A DNA stretch of 64,000 nt from Trema orientale (taxonomy: Eukaryota; Streptophyta; Magnoliopsida; Rosales; Cannabaceae): assembly GCA_002914845.1 (NCBI GenBank), contig JXTC01000002.1:654161-718160 (forward strand), given 5' to 3'. Made by a program: the position numbers and the translations under genes. Below are positions 49,661 through 59,017 of this stretch, one piece after another (within the stretch, counting starts at the first letter, position 1; each line of letters opens with the position of its first letter). The notes under the pieces were generated by a model. It was not told where the DNA came from, made no database searches, and saw only the letters and a program-made list of their open reading frames with translations.

Positions 49661-49745
49661 TTTAATCTGGGAAATGCAGGATTCGAACTAAGACCCTCCA
49701 TATTAGGAAGCACGGAGACAGTACAGTTACCACATTATAGGTAAA
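49661..49745 (-). mobile_element. Candidate tRNA-derived SINE fragment
   Basis: On the minus strand, TGGTAACTGTACTGTCTCCGTG-type sequence (A-box region, about 49715-49732) is followed by a B-box-like GTTCGAATCC (inverse at 49679-49688). It resembles a decayed tRNA-related sequence and lies just beyond the stop codon of the PPR gene, so it may be part of that gene's 3' untranslated region. Confidence 0.4.
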
Positions 49746-49769
49746 ACATCAAAAACAAAGAGCCTCCTC

Positions 49770-51362
49770 TTAATTAACATTCTCGAACAAAATTTTGTCA
49801 AGAACAGTAACCCCAGTATCCAAATTTCCAACCAACTTAGCAAAGAAAAGATCCCAGCAATCATAGTCAATGTCTCTGCTTGACATTGCCAGTGAAAGAA
49901 CCTTTGAGACTTCTCCTTCCATTCCACAGTGATGTAGTCCATCAATCAACATAGCATAAGTAGACTTGTTAGGCAAACATCTCTTGAGCAACATTTCCTC
50001 CAGAATCCTTATCCCTTCTTGTGCTTTGCCAATATCACAAAATCCTTTTATCAGCACATTATAGGTAAAAGCATTAGGAGCACAACCCTTCTCCACCATG
50101 TCATCCCACAATTTCCCAGCCTCACACAATTCTCCCTCCTCGCATATTCCAGCAATAAGAGTGTTGTAAGTCAAAATACTTGGAATTAAACCCCTCTCGA
50201 ATTGATCAAATAACTTCCTGGCTTCCCATATCTTCCCCTTCTTACAAAGCCAATATATGAGAGTACTAGAGACGGCATTATCTGGAGTACAGTTGTTCTT
50301 CAAAAGTCTCTTCCACAGCTCACAAGCATCCTCCACCTTCCCATGTTGACACAACACGTCAATCACCTTGCAACAAAGCGCAGAGCTAGGTAAGTGCTTT
50401 CCATCTAGCATGTCCTCAAGCAAGTTAAGCGCTTCACCGGACTTGTTTTCTTTACAATAAGCTTCAATCATAACCCCATACGTAACTTCATTTGGATGAA
50501 CCCCATTCTCTTCCATCTCATCCATCACCTTAATAGCATCAGCGAACCTCCCTCGCTTGATGTACCCGTCCATCAAAATGGTATATGTTGTGGCATCAGG
50601 CAGCCACCCTCTATCCAAAATATCAACAAAAACCCTCTTGGCACCGACCATATCACCTCGCAAAACATAGCCGCCTATAATGGTCGTATAAGTGACCACA
50701 TTAGGAACCATTCCCATGGTGGGCATTTCATCTAACACCTTAAGCGCACTCTCCACATCATTCTTTTGGCAAAGCGCTTTGATCAAAATGTTACATGTAA
50801 ACACGTTGGGTACCACAGCAAACTTGTTCTTGCTGTTCTCAAACACCCAACGGACCAAATCACAACGTTTGTTTTGAACCAAAGCATTCAACAAGCAGTT
50901 CAAGGACCTCACAGAGCGCTGGACACCAAAGTCTTGGATGCGTAAGAAGGTTTTCAGGGACCATTTGGGGCGACCAGCAAGCCCATAGCTGCGAATGACA
51001 GTAATAAACAGGTCTTCGCCACATTTGAGGCGGGACTTATGGAGGTCAGAAAGTAGTGACTCAACAGCGGGAAAAGTACGGGCGTGAGAGAGGCGTCGGA
51101 TAATGGCGTGATAGGTGTCGTAGTTGTGGGAGAAGCCAGGATGGAAGTCACCGGCATAGTGGAAGATCTGGAGGGCGAGGTCAAGGTTCTGCTGGCGGGT
51201 GAGCATGGAGACCAGGCGCTTAGGGTAGAGGCGCTGGGGCCATGGCTTGATAGGGGGAGTGACGCTGTATGACGACTTGGTGCATAGGGACTGGATGCTG
51301 ACATTGGCAATTGCTACAGTAGTGATCTTCAACTTCAACTTGAGGAGGTGGCAACGGAACAT
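49770..51362 (-). CDS. P-class pentatricopeptide repeat protein, probably mitochondrial
   Basis: Intronless, 530 residues. The N terminus is basic and lacks acidic residues for about 45 positions (MFRCHLLKLKLKITTV...), consistent with a mitochondrial presequence. From about residue 80 there are ten or more tandem 35-residue PPR motifs, for example NVFTCNILIKALCQKNDVESAL, split here as NVFTCNILIKALCQ, PNVVTYTTIIGGYV, PDATTYTILMDGYI, PNEVTYGVMIEAYC and PNAFTYNVLIKGFC, typical of P-class proteins. No E, E+ or DYW tail. Such proteins bind specific organellar RNAs and affect their stability, processing or translation; the target is unknown. It resembles the At5g16420 group, but I cannot be sure of orthology. 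The start at 51362 is preceded in frame by a stop at about 51378-51380. Confidence 0.95.
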   Translation of the reverse strand: MFRCHLLKLKLKITTVAIANVSIQSLCTKSSYSVTPPIKPWPQRLYPKRLVSMLTRQQNLDLALQIFHYAGDFHPGFSHNYDTYHAIIRRLSHARTFPAVESLLSDLHKSRLKCGEDLFITVIRSYGLAGRPKWSLKTFLRIQDFGVQRSVRSLNCLLNALVQNKRCDLVRWVFENSKNKFAVVPNVFTCNILIKALCQKNDVESALKVLDEMPTMGMVPNVVTYTTIIGGYVLRGDMVGAKRVFVDILDRGWLPDATTYTILMDGYIKRGRFADAIKVMDEMEENGVHPNEVTYGVMIEAYCKENKSGEALNLLEDMLDGKHLPSSALCCKVIDVLCQHGKVEDACELWKRLLKNNCTPDNAVSSTLIYWLCKKGKIWEARKLFDQFERGLIPSILTYNTLIAGICEEGELCEAGKLWDDMVEKGCAPNAFTYNVLIKGFCDIGKAQEGIRILEEMLLKRCLPNKSTYAMLIDGLHHCGMEGEVSKVLSLAMSSRDIDYDCWDLFFAKLVGNLDTGVTVLDKILFENVN

Positions 51363-51467
51363 GCTGATGCTGTACTATTAAGATACTAATAATAGAAAAA
51401 CTTCAACTTGAGGAGGTGGCAACGGAACATGCTGATGCTGTACTATTAAGATACTAATAATAGAAAA
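51332..51467. repeat. Exact 68-bp tandem duplication across the PPR start codon
   Basis: Copy 1 (51332-51399) and copy 2 (51400-51467) are identical. Copy 1 contains the start codon and first ten codons of the PPR gene, so copy 2 places a duplicate start upstream. Identity of the copies implies a very recent event. Confidence 0.97.
51386..51430 (-). other. Upstream ORF created by the duplication
   Basis: The duplicated ATG at 51430 opens a 14-codon frame, MFRCHLLKLKFFYY then a stop. Its first ten residues equal those of the PPR protein. It ends 23 bp before the true start and is in a different phase. If transcription begins upstream of 51430, it would act as a uORF that could lower translation of the PPR. 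Confidence 0.7.
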
Positions 51468-52000
51468 ACTATGTTCTCCTGTGCGAATGCTTGACACCCT
51501 GCATGCATAATTAGCAAACATTTAATTTTATCATCTTTATGTCAACAATCCAATTCAACCAAGTACTTGAGCAAAAAAACAATTCAACGATCACAAGCTC
51601 ATCTCTTCATTTATTTCTTTCTCATTCATTTTGATTTGGGTTATAAAAAATAGCAAAAAAAAAAAAAAGGAGAGAGAGAGAGAGAGAGCAAATATTGTTA
51701 GTTATAGTGATGATCAACAAACTGTGCCATTGGTGTAACAATGATNTTCATCTTTCACCTAATTTCAACTTAATTCCTTTTTTCTTTTATAAGGAAAAAA
51801 AGAATAGAAAAAACCTTAATCTAAGATGTTTCAATACAATTGTTAAAAGTAATTTCAACTAAATTCCTTTTTTCTTTTATAAAAAAGAAAAGAAAAAACC
51901 TTAATCTGAGATGTTTCAATACAATTGTTAAAGTTACAACCGTATGCACAGAACATACCTATACTGTATTAACACAAATTTCCCAAATACATTCAGAGAA
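51468..52000. other. Upstream region of the PPR gene
   Basis: Contains a (GA) run at about 51671-51689, one ambiguous base (N) at 51746, and a tandem duplication of about 90 bp (AATTTCAACT(T/A)AATTCC... at about 51761 and 51850). Confidence 0.6.
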
Positions 52001-52009
52001 TTTGAAATA

Positions 52010-52440
52010 TACAAGGAAAGATCTTTAATAGGTGCCAACAAATATGATTTGCGCAAAAACAAACCCTGAGATGCCAAAGATAACTTCTATCACCAAACCC
52101 CACTCTCAACCTGATCCCTTCCAATAATGATATTAGTGAAGCTAATTCCTGCAATTTCCTATCACTAAAAGAACATATGAAATGAATATTCCAAGAAACT
52201 GACGGAAGTGTAATAACAATACCAGCTAGAAGATAGGATTTGGTAAGCATTAGACAGACAGAATAAAGAAGGAAAAGATAATTTAAAAGAAGTACCCCCT
52301 GCTCCCTTACAGACATCTTCCCAAAGTTGAAATTTTGAACCATCACTTGCCCTTACTATAGTGTGACTGAAAAACGTAGGGTGTCTTTGGGACAAGAATT
52401 TCCAAGGATTCCTGAAAGCTCCCCTTGACCACACATTACA
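52010..52440 (-). pseudogene. LINE (L1-type) ORF2 C-terminal fragment
   Basis: The minus strand shows, with frameshifts, WSRGAFRNPWKFLSQRHPTF, then GSKFQLWEDVCKG and FPSLFCLSN, then DRKLQELASLISLLEGIRL and a following W-rich stretch. This order (G-----WED-W-G, then the WN-HF-R---DRE--E---LL-LL segment) is the region between reverse transcriptase and the zf-RVT tail of plant LINEs. The conserved Trp of WEDVW is changed to Cys, and stops and frameshifts break it. Dead fragment. Confidence 0.82.
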
Positions 52441-53361
52441 CTCCCAACCGTTCTCTTGAACCCCATATATGCTCTAAATAACCTGACCCCTACCATCACT
52501 GACAGTGAATCTTGAGTTACAAAAATCAGTATACAAGATTAGAACACCTACCATTCTTAAATAACTTTCTTAACTCTGGTCACAGAGGATGTCAAACACT
52601 CAAAAGTGAAAAGCATAGGTTTTGGGTTATTAACACCATGACTCAACTTGCCCCCTAACCACTCACTTGCATTCATGATTATTCCTTTAGATACTTCCTC
52701 TCCCTGCGTAGCAAAATAAGCCAAAAGTAAAACATGACCCTTTTAAGCGGTAAAGAGTCACATGCAAAATAACAAGGACCATGGCAGTTGGTATAGAGAC
52801 AAATGATAGTCTCCTAATATGCAGAGACAATTTGACTTCACTTCAAAAACAGTGGTTGATGATTTTCTGAATATAGTACAACTCGTGTTGCTGCTTTTAA
52901 GAGTGGTTACAAGGCACTAAAGTAGTAAACATCACAAAATGACTTAAAAGGAACAATCCAAACCTGGGCCCCACCTCAATTGAATAAATATGGTGCTTGT
53001 ACCTTCCCATGGTCATATGAGCAAATATTATTCTCTATAAGGAATAGGAAATGACTCACCAGTTAAGTCCCCAAGATATTTCATATTTCTATCCAGAAAA
53101 TTAAAGAACCTAAATGCCCAACTTAATTGAGATGGATGGGACGAAGCCGGGTACCAGAATGAGGTGGACTCAGAAATTCAATATGCATTACTGTTTCTTT
53201 TTGCTGGCTTTGCCTAGGGATGGTAAGTAGGCGTCTTTTCTCCAAAGAAGCACCTTCACCATGCTACTTGTATTTTAGCGGGCCACCAGTTGGCAACATC
53301 AAAATTATAAAAATTCCAAAGGAAAAGAGTATGGAATCCATCAGTATGTCAATGAGCATTG
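52441..53361. other. Spacer, 3' region of the DYW PPR gene
   Basis: No gene seen. The right part (about 53100-53361) is probably the 3' untranslated region of the gene that ends at 53362; the left part may include more decayed LINE sequence. Confidence 0.4.
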
Positions 53362-55698
53362 TCACCAATAATCCCCACAAGAGCAAGTTCCATCCTTAAA
53401 ATGATGGAAACGATTGGAATCCCTCACAATAATTTCCCTCTCAGTTATTTTGGATATGTATTTAGTTGCAGTGTGGCAGTCACCACAGACCCTCAGGTTC
53501 TTGAAGATCCTAATAGGAGTTCTAGGAGGAGTACTAATAATTCCAAAAGCAATGGCTAATCTCTCACTATGACTTGTCAAGATTTCTTCCTTCTCATCCT
53601 CTTCTACATCTTGCAACACAAAGGTGAAGTCAGGAACATAACCGAGACTTTTCATCTTAGCAGTCATAACCTTCAGCTCTATGCATATCTCCTGATATTT
53701 CTGATGGGTTTGATTCCCAGTATAGAAGACATCAACCCTGTTGTTGATTTCTATGGAGCTCCACCCAGGAGTCTTTCTCAATCCCCTGTCTCTGGCTAGT
53801 GATCTAACTTTATCGACACCTTCCCATTTTCCAGAATTTGCATAAATATTTGATAACAAGACGTAATAACCAATATTCTCTGAATCAACTTCAAACAACC
53901 GATCTGAAGCAAATTTACCCAACTTAACATTTCCATGTATTCTACAAGCACCAAGAAGAGCACCCCAAATAGAAGCATCGGGTTCTATAGGCATACTCTT
54001 TATAAAATCATACGCTGTTTCTAAATGACCAGCTCTACCAAGCAAGTCTACCATGCAGCCATAGTGCTTATAACTAGGCTTGATCCTATATCTTTCCTGC
54101 ATCACGTGGAAGTAATGTTTACCCACGTCAACCAAACCTGAATGGCTACAAGCTGACAGCAATGATACAAAAGTCACATGATCAGGCTTCACTGCCTTGT
54201 CCAGCATTTCTTCGAACAATTTCAAAGCTTTCTCCCCATGCCCATGAAGTCCAAGGCAGGATATAATGGCATTCCAAGGTACTGAGTTCTCTCTAGGAAC
54301 TTGGTAGAACAGTGACATTGCATCATCTAGTCTCCCACATTTCCCATACATGTCAATCAAGCAAGTTCCCACAAAGACATCCATATGAAGATTGTTCTTG
54401 ATCACCCGGCCATGAATTTTCATCCCTTGTTGCAAGGCTCCTAGATGGGAATACGCTGGTAGAACACTCACCCAAGTTCCTTGATTTGGAATTATCTCCT
54501 CACATTCCTCCATTGTGTTGTATACTTCAATCGCCTCACTTGCAAGACCATTTTGAGCATAACCTGTGATCAAAGTATTCCACGAAATCACATCTTTGGT
54601 AGGAAGTTCTTCAAAAACATTACGAGCAGAATTTATTGCACCCAATTTTGCATACATGTCAACAACTGCATTTCCAATGGCAACATTTTCCATAACCCAA
54701 CCTCGCCTTAAAATGAATCCATGAACAGACCTACTCTTTTGACAGTCAGCCAACTGAGCTACAATGGAAGCTAAACTTAATAGCGTTAACAAATCAGGCT
54801 GAATTCCAATCTGTTGCATCTTGTTGAAGAATCCAAGTGCAGCTTTCGGATCATCATTCTGTTCATATGCAGCAATAATTGAATTCCACGAAACCAAATC
54901 CGTTACATCCATCTGATTAAAGACCCTTCGAGCATTGGCCAAGCAACCAAATTTAGCATACATATTAATCAATGCATTAGATACAAGCAAGTCAAATTCC
55001 AATCCTTGCTTTATGACATACAAATGAATAAGCATTCCACTTAACATGTCATTTGATAGCGCACAAACAGTGAGTAGACTTGCAACAGTTAGAGGATCCA
55101 TATTTTCCCCCTCCAACCTCATTTCGTTCAAGACGTCTAATGCCTCTGTAGCATTCCCATTTTGACACAACCCAGAAATCATTGCATTCCAAGAACCTAT
55201 ATCTCGGACTGGCATCTCATTGAACAATTTACGGGCAACAGCAACAAAGCCAAACCGTGAATACATATGGATCAGGGAGGCAGCAACATAGATATCCCAC
55301 TGAAAACCCAGCTTCAAAACCTGGCAATGTATCTTCTTCCCATCCACTAGATTTCCACAAGCCTTTAAGACAGGAGGAAAAGTGTAGAAATTTGGTTGAA
55401 GACCAGAAGTGAATGAAAACTGGTGGAAACAATCTAAAGCTTCATGGAAACGACCAGTGCGTACGTAAGCAGATATCATTGAGTTCCAGGTATAAATATC
55501 CTTCTTAGGTATCTGATTGAAAGTGCGGTGAGAGAATGATACATCACCAAGGTAAGAATACAAATTGACAAGCCTGGTAGAAATAAACAAGTCTTTAACT
55601 TTCCCGGACACCACAAGAAGTGCATGGAGGCGCTTGGCAAGGTGCACTTTAGTGCAGGATATAAATAGAAGATCAAAATCAATTTTTTCTATTCTCAT
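53362..55698 (-). CDS. EMB2758: DYW-class pentatricopeptide repeat protein, EMB2758 (At4g33990) type
   Basis: Intronless, 778 residues from the ATG at 55698. PLS-type PPR units run from about residue 30 to 590 (for example DIYTWNSMISAYVRTGRF, DIGSWNAMISGLCQNGN, DVISWNTLITGYAQNGLASE). E and E+ regions follow, with the GWSSIEINNRVDVFYTGNQTH stretch, split here as GWSSIEINN and VFYTGNQTH. The DYW deaminase-like domain has HSERLAIAFGI (zinc-binding His and catalytic Glu), CGDCH and the terminal CSCGDYW. Segment for segment it follows Arabidopsis At4g33990, reported as embryo-essential. DYW proteins edit C to U in organellar transcripts. The frame is closed by a stop nine codons before the longest possible (non-ATG) start, so no transit peptide is encoded here; an upstream exon could supply it. 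Confidence 0.95.
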   Translation of the reverse strand: MRIEKIDFDLLFISCTKVHLAKRLHALLVVSGKVKDLFISTRLVNLYSYLGDVSFSHRTFNQIPKKDIYTWNSMISAYVRTGRFHEALDCFHQFSFTSGLQPNFYTFPPVLKACGNLVDGKKIHCQVLKLGFQWDIYVAASLIHMYSRFGFVAVARKLFNEMPVRDIGSWNAMISGLCQNGNATEALDVLNEMRLEGENMDPLTVASLLTVCALSNDMLSGMLIHLYVIKQGLEFDLLVSNALINMYAKFGCLANARRVFNQMDVTDLVSWNSIIAAYEQNDDPKAALGFFNKMQQIGIQPDLLTLLSLASIVAQLADCQKSRSVHGFILRRGWVMENVAIGNAVVDMYAKLGAINSARNVFEELPTKDVISWNTLITGYAQNGLASEAIEVYNTMEECEEIIPNQGTWVSVLPAYSHLGALQQGMKIHGRVIKNNLHMDVFVGTCLIDMYGKCGRLDDAMSLFYQVPRENSVPWNAIISCLGLHGHGEKALKLFEEMLDKAVKPDHVTFVSLLSACSHSGLVDVGKHYFHVMQERYRIKPSYKHYGCMVDLLGRAGHLETAYDFIKSMPIEPDASIWGALLGACRIHGNVKLGKFASDRLFEVDSENIGYYVLLSNIYANSGKWEGVDKVRSLARDRGLRKTPGWSSIEINNRVDVFYTGNQTHQKYQEICIELKVMTAKMKSLGYVPDFTFVLQDVEEDEKEEILTSHSERLAIAFGIISTPPRTPIRIFKNLRVCGDCHTATKYISKITEREIIVRDSNRFHHFKDGTCSCGDYW

Positions 55699-57465
55699 TC
55701 TCAAAGTTATCAAAAGGAAACTGCAATGTAGTTTTCACCGCCGAAACAAATGACCAATGAGCTTGAAATAAGGGTAGAAATTTGGAAATATGCCTTCCTT
55801 TGCAGGCAGGCAACAATCTGTAACCAATGTATTAAACATTAGACCGGCAAGGACCCTAGAATTTTCAGAAATTTTGAAGAAGAGCAACTAGACACCCAAA
55901 AAGTCTAAAAAACCTTCAGAGTATCAAAATAAAAGCCAAGTTCACAAGAAGTTGGAAAACCCAACATCCGATCAGGAAAAACCAACACGGCAATGAAAAT
56001 TAAACTATATGAGAATCATTCCTTTCTGAAGCTATGGTTAACGATCTTGGCAACCTAGAAACATGACTTAAACACAATACGCATCCTCAACACTTGGCTG
56101 GTAGTGAATATTAACAAAAGAAGTAATAGCACTGAAAAAAAATATATATATATATATATATATATCATTTCCAAGCTAAGGAAAGGTTATAGTGGATAGT
56201 TCCTGCCAATGCCCAACCATAAGACATTGATACTCATATGACGAAAATATAATAAAATTCTGCAAATATACATATATATCCAATAAATATATATCATACT
56301 AAAAGCATGAATCATTCATTACCAGTATCTCAATTAATTTCTATTCTCTGTGTTCTAGATTACTAGTTATCTTGTTCTTGTTCACCAGGACAACTGCTCA
56401 TTCTCTTTGGTTTTTCGTGGTCTCTTGTTTTCCCACGATTTGATTTCTGTTTCTTATTAAAGAATCTAACCATCCAATTGGTTTATCCAAACCACCACAC
56501 CCGAGAGTTCCAATCATATACCCAATTATAATAAGCACCAAAGCAACAGAGACTTTTATTTGGTATACAGGAGGATTTTGCTCAAGTAAAGTGGTCCAAA
56601 AGGATTACATTCATCAACTCTCGGGGTCAATTTTGCGTCGATTCCCAGCAAGCAGAGTATCAAACAAACCAGAGAGTAACTAAATAAAGAAAGACAGAAG
56701 AATGTAACCGAAACTACAAAACGTACTGGTAGGTTTCGAAGCAATGCCAAAAGGCCAGCACAGTTTTCTTGAAAAGTGATGGAGTGGCAGTACAATGTCC
56801 AACGGTGGGATATGCTGTTAGGTTTACCTCAGAAAGAAGTTACTGCAAAGGAAAATAATTTGTGAATCAGCAACAAATTTCTTATGAATCTCTAACTATA
56901 TTCTTTTGAATCCATTGATAGATTTATTAAGCCCTCGCTTTAAACCAATATCGAAACATTTGTGGAACTTCAATAATCTAACATGGTAACAAGATTTCAC
57001 ATAGAATCAAGCTCAAGGAAAGCTATAGGCTCCCAATCTTAAATCCACAATAGAGAAGCATCGGCCGAGAAATATGAATGATTTTCAATATCCCAAATCT
57101 GATGACAATTTGAATGATTTTCCAGTGTCGTTTGCTTCGAAACGACCCTTGTTCTTTGTTTGAAACATGTCTCTCCCAAATCGAAATAGTGTCCCCTCCA
57201 TTCCCATACACGCCAGAAAAAAAAAAAAAAAAAAAAAAAGCACACTCTCTGGCCTCTGCCTATATGAAAGCGGCTCGGTTTTGCCGTAATTCAGCCAACT
57301 TGTGCTCCTTAGCACCAGATTCTTTCAAACCCAGATAGCGAAAGTGTACCTGTCTAATTCATTATTAAACTCTTTTAACTTCATTTTTTTTAGGAGAAAA
57401 TAAATTCATTTCAATTAACTATAAGAAAATTGAATGACTATGTGAACTATAAAACTGCAACCCAG

Positions 57466-57505
<40 letters not shown>

Positions 57506-57660
57506 AGCTATGAAACCTTAGTTTGTTGTGGAGGTAGAATGAGGAGCGGAGCAGCCGCCGCTTAAGGCAGAAATGGAGGAGAGGCCAAGAATAGTGGCGG
57601 TGAGGGAGTTGAGAGTTGAGTTAGCTTGGAGCTGGGGTGAGTAGGGATACGACTAACGAG
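55699..57660 (-). other. Probable 5' leader of the DYW PPR gene, possibly spliced
   Basis: On the minus strand a TTGCAG acceptor-like word lies about 23 bp upstream of the 55698 start. Further up, the GC-richer stretch at about 57540-57650 (CCGCCACTATTCTTGGCC, then a CT run from the (GA)n at 57470-57502) looks like a transcribed leader. Microsatellite AT at about 56137-56164. No coding exon can be proven. Confidence 0.35.
57470..57502. repeat. (GA)n microsatellite
   Basis: About 16 uninterrupted units. As CT on the minus strand it is a common feature of plant 5' leaders. Confidence 0.92.
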
Positions 57661-59017
57661 GGAGTTTGGGCTTTTGGGACTAACCAAGTAATAGGTAACC
57701 AGCAATGCAACATACCATCGAATTGCACTCATAAATTTTTAAAAGGAAAGTAATCAATCTCTTTTTTTTTTTTTTTTTCAAAAAAAATCTCATTGAGAGG
57801 AAAATAAGAAAGAAGATGGGTGGGTAAATAGGTAGAAAAAAATGAGATGGTGGAAGAGAAAAGACAATTAAATTAAGGGATAATTTAGGAATAATTAGAG
57901 GTGTAGTAAGTAGTAATTCAATTTTAAATTTTTTGAGGATAAATTTAAAAATAGTATGGAAAGAGGTGACAGAAAATGGTAATAGAGATACCCTAAAAAA
58001 AAAAAAGAATTTAAAAATTGCTTTGCTACTCGGAGTTTACCTTCATTCCACCTACTATCCCTTAAGTAAGTATTAATATTGTATGTTTTGACCCTTTCCC
58101 CTCAGCTTGATCAATAATCAGGGTAGGATAGTATTTTGGCTTAGAATCAAATAAGGTAAACTCATTTATGGCCCCAAAGTTTTACCTTTCTCCTATTTTG
58201 GCTCTTGATTTTTCAAGTTTAGATATCTTACTACTTCGAAAAATACTACTGTTACAGAGAAGGATAAAAATATCGGTGTATCATTAGAAAGAACGATTTT
58301 ACAAAAATATTTTAGAAAATATCAGCATCGACATAAATTTCTTAATTTGCAATAGGAATAATTTTTTTTTTCTTCCTTTTCTTTCTTTCTTTTACTATAT
58401 TGTGTCCAGGTTATTTCGGGTTTAATACAAATTTTTGTGTAATTGGGGCATAAGATAAGATGGTGTATATTATAGCATGAGAAAGGCACATACATACGTT
58501 GGAAGCTTCTTTGCCGTCTTAAATTAACAGGCATGTCGTACTATCGAGTGACCAACACGCAGAATATCATACTTCAGACTCAAAGCTATGTCTAAATATT
58601 ACTAGGGGCTTAACATCAATCAATGATCCAGCTTGAGCACCATAAAATGATAAGTGTGACGTCTGACATCAGAGCTACATGAGTAAAGACGCAAAGATGT
58701 TCAAGCCACATTACCAAAAACAATCAACCATCACTAAGATCTATAAAAATTAAGCCATACAAAGTATCCCAGAAGGGAATCAAACATTCCACTAAGACAT
58801 TGGCAACAATGGAAGAAACATATCGAAGCACTATAATATGTATACCAATAATTCACAACTCTTTGCAAACAATTTCTGCCGTTGCAATTGACAACATACA
58901 GCCATGGAGGACAAATAAAGGATATCTCAAACAAAACTTTGAAACTCGGATGTTGATTATTCTAGTTTATGCAGCACTGCTTGTATCTTGTAAAAGGTAA
59001 TCTAACAAAGATCTTCT
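57661..59017. other. Spacer and 3' region of the E2 gene
   Basis: AT-rich. The part adjoining 59018 is probably the 3' untranslated region of the E2 gene. Frames at 58322-58534, 58734-58934 and 58800-59000 show no domain. Confidence 0.4.

Noticed and set aside
58734-59000. Short frames on both strands beyond the E2 stop codon
   Set aside because: No domains; position fits the 3' untranslated region.
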